Part shown: piece by piece, positions 35,992-46,918 of the stretch
How the letters are laid out: every line of letters starts with the position of its first letter
Position numbering within the stretch: the first letter of the stretch is position 1
From: Halorarius litoreus
Lineage (GTDB): Archaea; Halobacteriota; Halobacteria; Halobacteriales; Haloarculaceae
DNA: 64,000 nucleotides
Reading direction: 5' to 3'
Assembly: GCF_024362405.1 (NCBI RefSeq)
Contig: NZ_CP101454.1
Span: 62,001-126,000 of the forward strand
The notes under the pieces: generated by a model
Told to the model about the DNA's origin: nothing
What the model saw: the letters and a program-made list of their open reading frames with translations, nothing else
Database searches by the model: none
Translations under genes and position numbers: made by a program

Positions 35992-36792
35992 CTAGCTGGG
36001 CAGGTCGTCGACCGTGACGCGGGTCGCGCGGTCGCGGTACGCGTCGATCGTCGTCTCGACCCACTCACGGATGGTCTCGTTCTCCGTCTCGATGAGCGCA
36101 CACGGGACGCTGTGGTCGTCGTACGGGAGGATGAGCGCGGTGTCGTCGACCAGCCCGATGGAGAACGGCACCGCCCCCTCGTAGCGATAGGTACTCATGT
36201 TCTCCGCCGCGAGCACGTCGCGCATCCACGACACCGCCTCGGGATGTGAGATTGCGGCGTCGAACGCGGCCGCCGAGATGACGACCTCCTGAATCTGGCC
36301 CTGCTCCAGGACGAGGGTACGCTGTTTCGGAATCGCGTCCAGATACATGTTCCCGGTCAGCGTCCGGACCGAGTCGGCGGCCTCGATGAGCGCTTCGGCT
36401 CGTCGGATGTGGGCGAACACGTCGGGAGAGCGGGGAACCGTGACCGTCGCGTCGCGGAACTCGCGGAAGTCGAACGCCATCTCGTCGGTCGGGAGCTGTG
36501 ATTCGAGCTCCGTCAGACGCTGAATCGTGTCGACCGTGTCCAGCAGTCGGGCCAGTTCCTCGGCCAGCAGGGTGCCGAGGCGGCTAAGCCGGTACTGCTG
36601 TCCGGTCTTGCGAATCCATCCCCGCGTCTCGAACCCCTCGAGGATGCGGCCGAGCGTCGGCTGCGAGATACCCGTCCGCTCGTGCAACGCTGCTCGGGTG
36701 GCGGGCTCGGTCGCGAGGGTCTCCAGGACCTCCACCCGATTGCCGGAACTCGCCAGGAACTCGAGGTCGTCGAGCGGCGTCTTCGGTGGCAT
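35992..36792 (-). CDS. Winged-helix transcriptional regulator with FilR1-type domain
   Basis: A 266-aa regulator. Residues 8-75 form a winged helix (VEVLETLATEPATRAALHER with the recognition helix SQPTLGRILEGFETRGWI). Residues 110-255 resemble the FilR1 / DUF1724 sensor domain found in archaeal regulators: LTGNMYLDAIPKQR, VVISAAAFDAA and IGLVDDTALILPYDDHS. A TATA-like CTTTATCC centred 29 bp upstream fits a leaderless start at 36792. It is divergent from the gene at 37146, whose upstream region has a TTTCA-N5-TGAAA repeat that could be its site. Confidence 0.82.
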   Translation of the reverse strand: MPPKTPLDDLEFLASSGNRVEVLETLATEPATRAALHERTGISQPTLGRILEGFETRGWIRKTGQQYRLSRLGTLLAEELARLLDTVDTIQRLTELESQLPTDEMAFDFREFRDATVTVPRSPDVFAHIRRAEALIEAADSVRTLTGNMYLDAIPKQRTLVLEQGQIQEVVISAAAFDAAISHPEAVSWMRDVLAAENMSTYRYEGAVPFSIGLVDDTALILPYDDHSVPCALIETENETIREWVETTIDAYRDRATRVTVDDLPS

Positions 36793-37145
36793 TGGTGAGT
36801 GAGACGACAGGTGAGCGGATAAAGACCGACGACGAACCAGGTCGGAGAGCGCGGGTCAGGCGTCGACTCACACTTCGGCACGGGCACGGAGCATGGGAGT
36901 GGGACGGCGCACCAGGCGACGCCGAGCGGCGACGCCACACCTATCCGATTCAGTACAGTATTCATGCCACCACTAGACGTGTCCGCAGAGGATACACCCG
37001 CGTCGACCCTTCCGACGCTGATTCGCCGGGTTCGGTCGAATTGAGCGCACTCGAGCCAGGAACGTTTCACGGCGTGAAAGTCGGTCACGGCTCGAAAACG
37101 TGTCACGAGAAGTGATTATCTCCTCAGACACCCCATATATCTGCC
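36793..37145. other. Intergenic region, divergent promoters
   Basis: 353 bp between two divergent genes. It holds the TATA box of the regulator (36816-36824, other strand), the inverted repeat TTTCACGGCGTGAAA at 37065-37079, and a TTATCTCC promoter-like element near 37113 about 30 bp before the ATG at 37146. The middle (36850-37060) is GC-rich; I see no gene in it. Confidence 0.5.
37065..37079. promoter_or_regulatory. TTTCA-N5-TGAAA inverted repeat, copy 1
   Basis: Perfect arms TTTCAC and GTGAAA with a 3-bp centre, 67 bp before the ATG at 37146 and about 34 bp before its TATA-like element. A second site with the same outer TTTCA and TGAAA arms lies at 38864-38878, upstream of another rightward gene. 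Regulator binding is inferred. Confidence 0.35.
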
Positions 37146-37577
37146 ATGGCAGAAACCACCCGTTCTATCGGTCGCATCGCCCTCGCCTCGCGCGACGAAC
37201 CGTTGACCCGCCTGCACTGGGTCGCTATCGGCCTCGCGCTCACCACGGGCGTCGTCCACCTGTACCTCTACGTGGCACAGGGGTTCCTCCCGTTCCTACT
37301 CGCGGGCCTCGGCTTCCTCGGCGCCGTCGTCCTGCTCGTCGCCGGCGTGAACCGCCGCGTCCTGTACGTCGTGGGCGTCCCGTTCACGGCCGTCCAAATC
37401 GTCGCGTGGGTCGCCCTCGGGATGCCCGACTTCGCGCTCGGCGTCTTCGACAAGACCGTCGAGGTGGCGCTCGTCGTCGCGCTCGCGTACCTGTTCGTGA
37501 TCGAGCGCCGCGCGAAGCGGGCCGTCGAGCGACCGACCGACACCAGCTCCGTCGCGGCCGTCGCGACGGGTCGGTAG
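37146..37577 (+). CDS. Four-helix membrane protein
   Basis: A 143-aa protein with four membrane segments (about 25-42, 46-65, 72-92, 100-118). Charged residues sit in short loops, and His occurs at LHWVAIGLALTTGVVHLYLY, a pattern seen in small haloarchaeal membrane proteins encoded near halocyanins. It lies 9 nt before the halocyanin gene, so the pair is likely one operon. Function unknown; a link to copper or electron transfer is inferred from the neighbour. Confidence 0.7.
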   Translation: MAETTRSIGRIALASRDEPLTRLHWVAIGLALTTGVVHLYLYVAQGFLPFLLAGLGFLGAVVLLVAGVNRRVLYVVGVPFTAVQIVAWVALGMPDFALGVFDKTVEVALVVALAYLFVIERRAKRAVERPTDTSSVAAVATGR

Positions 37578-37586
37578 GTGAGCCGT

Positions 37587-38066
37587 ATGACCATGCACAC
37601 GACTCGCCGCAGCTATCTGCAGGCCGTCGGCGCGCTCGCGCTCGCGAGCGCGCTCGCAGGCTGTACCCGCGGGACGGCCAGGACCCCCGAGCCGACGCCC
37701 GGCCACCTCCCGACCGAACCGGCGTACGACGGCTGGTTCAACGACGTTCGCAACTACCGTGGGACCCGCGACGCCCGCGGTGAGCCCGCGGTCACCGTGA
37801 CCGTCGGCGCGAAGGACTCGCTGGGCCACTTCAGCTTCGCGCCCGCCGCCGTCGGCGTCTCCCCGGGCACGACCGTCACCTGGGAGTGGTCGGGGAACGG
37901 GGGCACCCACGACGTGGTCGCGCTCGACGGCGCGTTCCGCTCGCCGTACACCGACCGCGCCGGCACGACGTTCACCCACACGTTCGACACCCCGGGCGTC
38001 TACAAGTACTACTGCACCCCGCACCGCGGCATGGGGATGAAGGGGGCCGTCGTCGTCACCGCGTGA
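37587..38066 (+). CDS. Halocyanin-domain blue copper protein, Tat lipoprotein
   Basis: A 159-aa small blue copper electron carrier. The start is ATG 37587 (ATG 37593 and GTG 37578 are alternatives). The N-terminus TTRRSYLQAVGALALASALAGC has a twin-arginine motif followed by a lipobox (LAGC), so the mature protein is probably lipid-anchored outside the cell membrane. The cupredoxin domain holds the type 1 copper ligands: His in GGTHDVVAL, then Cys, His and Met in YYCTPHRGMGM. It may donate electrons to the oxidase encoded at 12-16 kb; this is inferred from family biology. Confidence 0.9.
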   Translation: MTMHTTRRSYLQAVGALALASALAGCTRGTARTPEPTPGHLPTEPAYDGWFNDVRNYRGTRDARGEPAVTVTVGAKDSLGHFSFAPAAVGVSPGTTVTWEWSGNGGTHDVVALDGAFRSPYTDRAGTTFTHTFDTPGVYKYYCTPHRGMGMKGAVVVTA

Positions 38067-38090
38067 CGCTGGCGACGCGAGCGAACTGGC

Positions 38091-38129
38091 TGGTTTTTAC
38101 AACGATTCTGATGGTTTTTACAACGATTC
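38091..38129 (+). repeat. 21-bp tandem repeat with T-rich terminator character
   Basis: An 18-bp sequence TGGTTTTTACAACGATTC occurs at 38091-38108 and again at 38112-38129, period 21 bp. It lies just after the halocyanin stop (38066) and each copy has a T5 run, like haloarchaeal oligo-U terminators. The second copy contains the stop codon of the convergent gene (38118-38120), and the first copy repeats that stop in the same frame 21 bp further on. Confidence 0.6.
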
Positions 38130-38807
38130 CGAAACGCCACTACCGGGCGGGCGCACCCTCCGGCGGTCGACGAGCGCCAGCACCGCCCAGACGACCGCCA
38201 GCGGGAGTACCGTCCCGTGCGGGACGTAGCCGAACGCGAGCGTCCCGGCGACGGCGAGCGGCGCCGAGAGACCGAGAAGCCACGCGACCCGGCGAGCGAC
38301 CAGCCCCATGCGGGCCAGCGCGACACCGTACAGACTCGTCGCGAGGACGACCCCGAGCAGTCCGACGAGCTCGACCGCGAACCCCCCGCTCTGGACGGGG
38401 GTGAACCCAGTTCCGCGTCCACCCCAGTAGGCAGCCACGTCCCCACAGAGGGCCACGAGAAGTCCCAGGACGGTGACACCGAAGCTACCCGTGACCACTC
38501 GGCTCCCGCCGCGGGCATACGTCCGATGGAAGCCGACCACGCCGACGAGGAGGAGCGCGTACACGAGGACGAACGGTCGGCCGTAGACGTAGTACGCCGA
38601 CAGCGACCCCGGGACCGAGAGCGCCCCTGCGGCCGCCAACACCGGCCCGACGAGGCGTGGAATCGGGGCGGCCGCCGTCCAGTCGGTCGTCGGCCCCGTG
38701 TAGTGCCACGCCGCGGCCATCGGGACGGCGAGCACGAGATTCACCGCCGCTGCGAGCAGGGCCGAGTACCGGTACCGCGGACTCCCACTGTGCTCGAAGC
38801 GACCCAT
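38118..38807 (-). CDS. Seven-helix membrane protein, unknown
   Basis: A 229-aa protein with about six to seven hydrophobic segments and a short polar N-terminus (MGRFEHSGSPRYRYS). Polar residues inside segments include PMAAAWHYTG and CGDVAAYWGGRG. The basic C-terminus DRRRVRPPG is predicted cytoplasmic. No known family signature. The last codons and stop lie inside a 21-bp tandem duplication, so its C-terminus may vary between relatives. Confidence 0.6.
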   Translation of the reverse strand: MGRFEHSGSPRYRYSALLAAAVNLVLAVPMAAAWHYTGPTTDWTAAAPIPRLVGPVLAAAGALSVPGSLSAYYVYGRPFVLVYALLLVGVVGFHRTYARGGSRVVTGSFGVTVLGLLVALCGDVAAYWGGRGTGFTPVQSGGFAVELVGLLGVVLATSLYGVALARMGLVARRVAWLLGLSAPLAVAGTLAFGYVPHGTVLPLAVVWAVLALVDRRRVRPPGSGVSESL

Positions 38808-38863
38808 CGGCCGAGCGATTCACCGCCACGGCGGAAAAACCCACGCGTGAGACTGCCTTGGAA

Positions 38864-38878
38864 TTTCAGCCGGTGAAA
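38864..38878. promoter_or_regulatory. TTTCA-N5-TGAAA inverted repeat, copy 2
   Basis: TTTCAGCCGGTGAAA, with the same 5-bp outer arms and 5-bp spacing as the site at 37065-37079. It lies 41 bp before the ATG at 38919, with a TTATC promoter-like element between. It is also within the shared upstream region of the divergent gene at 38118-38807. Confidence 0.35.
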
Positions 38879-38918
38879 AGCTGTCATCGCGTAGGGTTAT
38901 CTTCCGAGCGCGCGTACG

Positions 38919-39791
38919 ATGCGCATGAATCGAGAGGTCCAGGAGTCGGGAACCGCGCGACCCGAATCCGACGTCGAATCCGGGTTCGTCGCCACCAACG
39001 GCGTCCGGACGTACTACGAGCGCCAGGGGTCGGGGCCAGCCATCGTGTTCGTCCACGGCTTCCTCATGGACACCCGAATGTGGGCACCGCAGGTCGAGGC
39101 CCTCGCCGACGATTACACGGTCGTCACCTACGACGTGCGGGGCCACGGACAGACGGGACGAAGTGACGAGCCCCGTTACGACGCCGAGCTGCTCGCGGCG
39201 GACCTCGACGCCCTCGTCACCGCCCTCGACCTCGACCGGCCCGTCGTCTGCGGGCTCTCGATGGGCGGGATGATCGCGCAGGCGTACGCCGCACGGTACC
39301 CCGAGAAGCTATCGGGGCTCGTGCTCTCGGACACGTTCACGCCGGGGGCGCTGCCCGTCGGTGGGGGGCTCGCCATGCCGCACCTCCTGCTGTTCTCGGC
39401 GCTGAGTCACGTCGTCGGCTACAAACGGCTCAACGCCGTCCAGATCTGGGTCGGGGAGCGACTCGCCCCAGGCATGGTCGGCAACGCCGAATTCCACGAG
39501 GGGCTGGTCGAGGACGGCCCGACGATGGCAGGCAGCGAGTTCCGGAAGGGTATCGGCGCCATACTCCGATTCACGAAGCGCGACTTCGACGCCGCAGCCA
39601 TCCGCGTGCCGACGGTCGTTCTCGTCGGCGAGCACGAGCCCGCACCGATGAAGCGGATGGCTAACCACCTCGCCGAGCGCATCGAGGGGGCGGAGTTCGC
39701 AGTCGTCCCCGACGCGGGCCACGGGTCGAGCTGGGACAACCCCGCGTTCTTCACCGACGCGGTACGAACGCTCGTGGAACGGAGTCGCTGA
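38919..39791 (+). CDS. Alpha/beta-hydrolase
   Basis: A 290-aa hydrolase, ATG at 38919 or 38925. The oxyanion-hole motif is VFVHGFLMD, the nucleophile Ser is in CGLSMGGMIAQ, the acid is in VVLVGEHEPA, and the catalytic His is in PDAGHGSSWDNP. The cap region between about 140 and 215 is helical. It resembles the 3-oxoadipate enol-lactonase or arylesterase-like subgroup. Its stop overlaps the next start (TGATG), so it is co-translated with the serine hydrolase at 39791; both may act on the same ester or amide. Confidence 0.87.
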   Translation: MRMNREVQESGTARPESDVESGFVATNGVRTYYERQGSGPAIVFVHGFLMDTRMWAPQVEALADDYTVVTYDVRGHGQTGRSDEPRYDAELLAADLDALVTALDLDRPVVCGLSMGGMIAQAYAARYPEKLSGLVLSDTFTPGALPVGGGLAMPHLLLFSALSHVVGYKRLNAVQIWVGERLAPGMVGNAEFHEGLVEDGPTMAGSEFRKGIGAILRFTKRDFDAAAIRVPTVVLVGEHEPAPMKRMANHLAERIEGAEFAVVPDAGHGSSWDNPAFFTDAVRTLVERSR

Positions 39792-40969
39792 TGCCGGTCG
39801 TCGACGGCACCGTCGACGACGGGTTCGAGCCCGTCGTGGCGGCGTTCGCGGAGAACTTCCGGAGCCGGAACGAGCTCGGCGCCGCCTGCGCCGTCTACCA
39901 CCACGGGGAGAAGGTGGTCGACATCTGGGGCGGCTACCGAGACCTCGCCGCCGAGTCGCCCTGGGAGGCGGACACGATGGTCCACGTCATCTCGGGGACG
40001 AAGGGGATGACCGCGGCGGCCATCGCCCTCGCGCACTCGCGGGGCCTGTTCGACCTCGACGACCGCATCGCCGATCACTGGCCGGCGTTTGGCCAGCACG
40101 GCAAGACTGAAATTACGGTCGAACAGCTCCTGAGTCACCAGGCGGGCCTCGCGGCGCTCGACCACCGGCTGACCCCCGAGGAGATCGCCGACACCGAGCA
40201 CCTCTCGGACCTGCTGGCAGCCAAGGAGCCCGACTGGATTCCCGGCACACGCCACGGCTACCACGCGTTCTCGCTCGGTTGGTACGCGAGCGAGCTGCTC
40301 CGCCACATCGACGGCCGGACGCTGGGTCAGTACTTCGCGGAGGAGGTCGCCGCGCCGCTCGACCTCGAGTTCTCCGTCGGCCTCCCCGAGGACACCCCAG
40401 CCGACCGCGTGGCCGAACTCGACAAGTTCCGGCCCGTGACGCTGTTACGGAACCTCGATACGATGCCGCCGCGGTTCGTCCTCGCCCTGCTCTATCCGCG
40501 GTCGATAACCAGCCGGGCGCTCAACTGTCTCGACGCCACGCCGCCGGGCGACCCCACCGCCCCGGGGTTCCGCTCTGTCGAGATTCCGTCTGCAAATGGG
40601 GTCGGTACCGTCCGGTCGATGGCGAAGCTCTACGGCGACCTCTCGATGGGCGCGCCACAGCTCGGGCTCGACGAGCGGACGATGGACGCGCTGACCACGG
40701 TTCCGGCGCCACCCACCGGCGGCCTGAAAGACCTCGTCATCAAAATCGAGACGAGATACGGGATGGGCTACTCGAAACCGCACGACAACTTCCAGTTCGG
40801 GCGGTCGGACCGGGCGTTCGGGACGCCCGGTGCCGGCGGGATGTTCGCGTTCGCCGACCCCGACGAAGCACTCGGGTTCGCGTACGCACCGAACCGGTTC
40901 GGCGTCCACCTCAAAGACGACCCCCGAGAGGTCGCAGTCCGGGACGCGGTGTATCAGTGTCTCGGGTGA
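39791..40969 (+). CDS. Serine hydrolase of beta-lactamase (class C / EstB) family
   Basis: A 392-aa enzyme with the SxxK motif in VISGTKGMTAAA (Ser nucleophile and Lys base), a Tyr-containing second motif near RHGYHAFSLGWY and a third box near GTPGAGGMFAF. No signal peptide was seen, so it is probably cytoplasmic and an esterase rather than a penicillin-binding protein. It follows the alpha/beta-hydrolase with a 1-nt overlap, which suggests a joint catabolic function. The substrate is unknown. Confidence 0.85.
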   Translation: MPVVDGTVDDGFEPVVAAFAENFRSRNELGAACAVYHHGEKVVDIWGGYRDLAAESPWEADTMVHVISGTKGMTAAAIALAHSRGLFDLDDRIADHWPAFGQHGKTEITVEQLLSHQAGLAALDHRLTPEEIADTEHLSDLLAAKEPDWIPGTRHGYHAFSLGWYASELLRHIDGRTLGQYFAEEVAAPLDLEFSVGLPEDTPADRVAELDKFRPVTLLRNLDTMPPRFVLALLYPRSITSRALNCLDATPPGDPTAPGFRSVEIPSANGVGTVRSMAKLYGDLSMGAPQLGLDERTMDALTTVPAPPTGGLKDLVIKIETRYGMGYSKPHDNFQFGRSDRAFGTPGAGGMFAFADPDEALGFAYAPNRFGVHLKDDPREVAVRDAVYQCLG

Positions 40970-41029
40970 GGACAGAGACGCGTCGCGAGCGGTCAGCCAC
41001 GGGAGTCGACCCGCGGCAGTCGACCGAGG

Positions 41030-43204
<2,175 letters not shown>

Positions 43205-43330
43205 CTACTTCGAAAAAGAGGACTTCCCGGCAACAGAAGATTTCTTTCCACGTTGTGAACTATTATACGCAGTCTACTCGATGGCTGGGTGCACCACGCC
43301 AGCCGAGCACCCCCAACAGAGCTGCCCCGA

Positions 43331-44398
43331 CTACTCGAACACCGCGTCGAACGCGTCCGCGCCCAGTGGTGGGAACGTCCCGGCGGCGACGTTCTCGGCG
43401 ACGTGCTCGGGCGAGCTCATCCCGACGAGCGCGCAGGTGACGCCCGGTGCCGAGCGCGCGAAGTTGATGGCCCGTTGCGCGGCGGTGTCGCCCTCGAGCT
43501 TCGCGGCGACGGCCTCCGGGAGCCCGTCGGCGAGGTCGCCCTGCAGGATGGAGGCGCTCGTGAACACGTCGATCCCCGCCTCCTGGGCGAACCAGAGGGC
43601 GCTCTGTGTGCCCTCGGGGCCGTCGTGAGCGGCCGTGGTGAACGCGTCGGCCATGTGGACGTTGAACGGGAGCTGAATCGCCCGGAAGCTCGTCGACGGG
43701 TTGCCCACGGTGTCGGCGGCCGCGCGGGCCCGGCGGACCACCTCCGGGATCGAGAGGTGGTCGTCGGCCGTCTCGGGGACGCGGAAGGCGTTCCACGTCG
43801 CCACCCCGTAGTGTCGCAGCTCGTCCGCCGCGACCCGCCGCTCGAGCGTCTCGAACGCCGACTCCAGCAGCTCGTACACTCGCTCGCGACTGTGGGCTTC
43901 GAGCTGGGTTTCGGGGTTGTGGAGGTAGTAGAGGTCGATGGTGTCGAGGTCGAGGTTTCCGAGCGAGCGGTCGAACTGGTCGTCGATGTATTCGGCGTGG
44001 AGACAGTTGCCGCGGACGAACTCGTAGTCGCCGTACTCCTCGCGGACGTACGCGCCGGGGTCGGCCGGGCGCGACCCGTCGAACGGGACGAACCCACCTT
44101 TCGTCGCCACGAGCAGTTCCTCCCGGTCGACGTCGGCGTCCTCGATGGCGCGACCGACGACCCGCTCGGAGCGCTGACACCGGTAGTTGATGGCGGTGTC
44201 GACGACGTTGATGCCGGACTCGAACGCCTCGACGAGCGCGTCGTGATAGCGCTCGTCCACGGCGCCGGTCGGATCCCCGAGATAGGTCCCGACGCCGATG
44301 GAGGAGACGAGTCCGTCCGCGAAGCGGCGGAAGTAGGTGCGGGCGAACGACTCGTGGAAGCGGTTCCGGTACGCCCACGTCGCGTCACGGGTGGCCAT
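43331..44398 (-). CDS. Aldo/keto reductase, larger type
   Basis: A 355-aa AKR with the tetrad Asp/Tyr in VVDTAINYRCQ, Lys in LLVATKGGFVP and His in LYYLHNPETQ. The cofactor end is VTCALVGMSSPEHV. Start ATG 44398 gives MATRDATWAYRNRFHESFAR; a longer frame upstream is less likely. It reads toward katG with a 162-bp gap. After its stop a GGCTGG/CCAGCC hairpin (43283-43306) could be a weak terminator, though no T-run follows. Substrate unknown. Confidence 0.85.
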   Translation of the reverse strand: MATRDATWAYRNRFHESFARTYFRRFADGLVSSIGVGTYLGDPTGAVDERYHDALVEAFESGINVVDTAINYRCQRSERVVGRAIEDADVDREELLVATKGGFVPFDGSRPADPGAYVREEYGDYEFVRGNCLHAEYIDDQFDRSLGNLDLDTIDLYYLHNPETQLEAHSRERVYELLESAFETLERRVAADELRHYGVATWNAFRVPETADDHLSIPEVVRRARAAADTVGNPSTSFRAIQLPFNVHMADAFTTAAHDGPEGTQSALWFAQEAGIDVFTSASILQGDLADGLPEAVAAKLEGDTAAQRAINFARSAPGVTCALVGMSSPEHVAENVAAGTFPPLGADAFDAVFE

Positions 44399-44423
44399 AC
44401 CCGTCGTACACACCCGCGCGGGA

Positions 44424-45563
44424 TTAACTCGGCTGTTCGACTTCGAGCGTCCGTTCGGGGAGCATCGCGTCGAGCAGTCGCTGCCGAAGTTCGCTGCGGC
44501 TCACGCCCGGCCCGGGCCCGATACCGTCGAGATGCGGAATGGAAAGCTGGCCACCACCCATCCGAGCGTGGCCGCCGGCGCTCGCCATCGGGATGTCGTC
44601 GACCGCCTCGCGGAGTGCCTTCCCGACGTGGATGGCCGCGTCGCTCGACCGCGCAGAGAGGTGGAGCGTCTCGTCGTTCGCGCCGTAGACGACGACCGCG
44701 TCGGTGCCGTCGAGCCGGAGGAGTTCGTCCGCGGCTGCCGCGATGGCGTCGACGGTCTCGACCTCGCCCACGTCGCTGATGGCGACCGGCTCGGTCACCT
44801 GCCGGTTCGTGATGGCGCGCGCCTGCACGTCGAGGAACTCGCCGGGCACGGAGGGGGTCGCGACCTGGTCGAGCAACTGCGGGTCCGCGAAGGAGTAGAG
44901 ATACGCACTCGCCTCGAACTCCGCGGGCGTGCAGCCGCGCGTGAGCGAGTGAGTGTCAGACTGGATACCCTGCAGCAGCGCCGTCGCGAGCGGGGTCGGC
45001 AACGGCTCGTCGCCTGCCCGGTCGCGCAGGTACTCCGTCAGGAGCGTCGCGCAGGCACCGTAGTCGGGCCGAACGTCGGTGAACTCGGTGCCCGTCCCCT
45101 CACCCGGATGGTGGTCGAGTACGGCGATGGGGTCGAGGCCCCGCGAGCCGGCGAACCCCCGCGGCTCGTTGTGGTCCACGAGGACGACGTCCCGGCACGC
45201 GAGCCAGTTGGCGTCCTCGATGGGTTCGAACTCGAGGTCGAACGTGGCGACGAACGCCTGGTTCTGGTAGTGCTTGACGGCTCCCGCGTGCTGGAGCGTG
45301 ACCTCGGTCCCGACCGACTCGGCGAGGTGGGCGACGGCCATCGCGCTCGCCATCGCATCCGGGTCGGGGTTGGGGTGCATCAGGACCACGACCTCGTCGC
45401 GCCGCTTGAGGACACGACAGAGCCGGTCGACGGGGGCTTCGAGCCACCGCTTGATCCCCCAGCCACCAGCGATACCGGCGGTGAGGAGACCGAGTCCGAC
45501 CGCCGCGAGTACTAGCGGGTCGCCGACGGCGACTGCCAGCACCCTCCCCAAGGCTGCGAGCAT
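44424..45563 (-). CDS. Membrane-anchored DHH-family phosphoesterase
   Basis: A 379-aa phosphoesterase. An N-terminal hydrophobic segment (residues 15-35) is followed by the DHH domain: VVVLMHPNPDPDAMASAMAV (first Asp cluster), VVLVDHNEPRG, IAVLDHHPG (DHH-type motif) and a C-terminal DHHA1 part with SAGGHARMGGGQLS, which binds substrate phosphate. It resembles the NrnA or c-di-AMP/oligonucleotide phosphodiesterases. A membrane anchor without the PAS/GGDEF parts of bacterial GdpP distinguishes it. Substrate could be cyclic dinucleotides or nanoRNA; inferred. Confidence 0.83.
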   Translation of the reverse strand: MLAALGRVLAVAVGDPLVLAAVGLGLLTAGIAGGWGIKRWLEAPVDRLCRVLKRRDEVVVLMHPNPDPDAMASAMAVAHLAESVGTEVTLQHAGAVKHYQNQAFVATFDLEFEPIEDANWLACRDVVLVDHNEPRGFAGSRGLDPIAVLDHHPGEGTGTEFTDVRPDYGACATLLTEYLRDRAGDEPLPTPLATALLQGIQSDTHSLTRGCTPAEFEASAYLYSFADPQLLDQVATPSVPGEFLDVQARAITNRQVTEPVAISDVGEVETVDAIAAAADELLRLDGTDAVVVYGANDETLHLSARSSDAAIHVGKALREAVDDIPMASAGGHARMGGGQLSIPHLDGIGPGPGVSRSELRQRLLDAMLPERTLEVEQPS

Positions 45564-45614
45564 TGCGCGTACAACTGTCCGTATTGGATAAGAACTTTCC
45601 CCGTATTCGGAACT

Positions 45615-46496
45615 CTAGCTTCGGTACGCGTCGACCGCCGCCCGATACCCCTCGCGGTAGGTCGGATACGCGAACTCGTAGCCGAGTTCACGGAGCCGGG
45701 CGTTCGAACACCGTTTGCTCGTCAGGATGCGGCGTTCCGCAGCCTCGGAGAGGTCTCCGGCCTCGATACGCTCCTGTTTCGAACGCTTGGGTGGCCGGTC
45801 GACCCCACATTCGTCCGCGAGCCAGTCGGCAAAGATGTGTTTGTCGACGGGCTCGTCGTCGACGACCACGAGCGCCTCGTCGTCGATCTCGTCCTCGAGG
45901 ATGAACTGGACCGCCCCCGCGGCGTCGTCTCGGTGGACCATGTTCAGGTAGCCCGCCGTCACAGGACCCTCGAGATACCGCGCCAGCCGGTAGCGGTTGG
46001 GGCCGTACAGTCCGGCGAACCGGGCGACCGTTCCCTCGATACCACGCTCGGCGGCGTACTCGGTGGCGACGCGCTCGGCCTCGGCGAGCACTCGCGTCTT
46101 GTCCGTGGTGGGCTCGATGGGTGTGGACTCGTCCACCCAGTCGCCGCCGTGATCGCCGTAGACGCCCGTCGAGGAGGTGTATATCAGTCGTTCGGGCGGT
46201 GCGGCGCGGGCCGCGAACGCGTCGATGGCGGTTTCGAGGCCGTCGACGTACACCTCGCGGGCAGCGTCGGCCCCGCGCCCGCCAGAGGAGGCGGCGAAGA
46301 CGAGGGCGTCCACGTCCGGAACCGTCGCCAGCGACTCGCCGTCGGTCACGTCGGCTTTCACGCCCTCCGCCCCGGTCTCGCGCACTGCCTCGAGCCCTGC
46401 GTCGGAACGCCGGACGCCGATTACCTCGTGGGCGTCGCGCAGTTGGCGAGCGAGTTCGAGCCCGACGTAGCCACAGCCCAGGATGGCGACTCTCAT
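45615..46496 (-). CDS. NAD(P)-dependent SDR epimerase/dehydratase (YeeZ-like)
   Basis: A 293-aa extended short-chain dehydrogenase-like protein. The cofactor motif is VAILGCGYVGLELARQL at the N-terminus, Ser and Tyr are in LIYTSSTGVYGDHGGDW, but the usual Y-x-x-x-K is not clear after VYG, which is common in this subgroup. The C-terminal substrate domain ends in YPTYREGYRAAVDAY. It overlaps the start of the preceding gene by ATGA, so it is co-translated with the 141-aa protein before it. Substrate unknown. Confidence 0.82.
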   Translation of the reverse strand: MRVAILGCGYVGLELARQLRDAHEVIGVRRSDAGLEAVRETGAEGVKADVTDGESLATVPDVDALVFAASSGGRGADAAREVYVDGLETAIDAFAARAAPPERLIYTSSTGVYGDHGGDWVDESTPIEPTTDKTRVLAEAERVATEYAAERGIEGTVARFAGLYGPNRYRLARYLEGPVTAGYLNMVHRDDAAGAVQFILEDEIDDEALVVVDDEPVDKHIFADWLADECGVDRPPKRSKQERIEAGDLSEAAERRILTSKRCSNARLRELGYEFAYPTYREGYRAAVDAYRS

Positions 46497-46918
46497 CGGA
46501 CCCGCTCTTGGATGGTGGCGTGGAGCAGCGCGAACTCCCGGAGCGTCATCGGGAACCGCCCCTCCACTTTCGACTGAATCTCGCGGGGTTCGAGGTCGCC
46601 GTCGAGTTCGCGCGAGAGCGCCTCCACGTCGTAGACCGCGTTGGTCATTCCCAGCAGCAGGGCGTCTCGGGAGAGCACCGCGATATCTTCGGGATGCTCG
46701 TCGACGCCGACGGCGAGGATGGCGGCCGCATCCTCGAGGTCAAGGTCGGGGCTCTCGCCGTCGACCAGCGCCTGCAACGTCTCGCTGTCGACACCGGACG
46801 CCTCGGCGACGTGGTCGACGCCGGCTTCGTCGACGATGTCGACGAGCTCCGCCTCGTACGCCGCGTACAGTTCGTCGGCCGTTTTCTCGCCGGGGCTGTC
46901 GGCGAGGTCGTGGAACAT
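46493..46918 (-). CDS. DUF5791-like haloarchaeal protein
   Basis: A 141-aa acidic, mostly helical protein starting MFHDLADSPGEKTADELY. The second third (LQALVDGESPDLDLEDAAAILA) looks like a helix-turn-helix-like bundle, and the end MTLREFALLHATIQERV is basic and amphipathic. I associate it with DUF5791, from memory. It is the first gene of a pair with the SDR protein. Its upstream side is the border of the low-GC island, so its promoter (GGGGGATTAAGTGG region) lies at the junction. Confidence 0.65.
   Translation of the reverse strand: MFHDLADSPGEKTADELYAAYEAELVDIVDEAGVDHVAEASGVDSETLQALVDGESPDLDLEDAAAILAVGVDEHPEDIAVLSRDALLLGMTNAVYDVEALSRELDGDLEPREIQSKVEGRFPMTLREFALLHATIQERVR

Noticed and set aside
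43283-43306. GGCTGG/CCAGCC hairpin after the aldo/keto reductase as terminator
   Set aside because: No T-run follows, and haloarchaeal termination depends mainly on T-runs; kept only as a remark.
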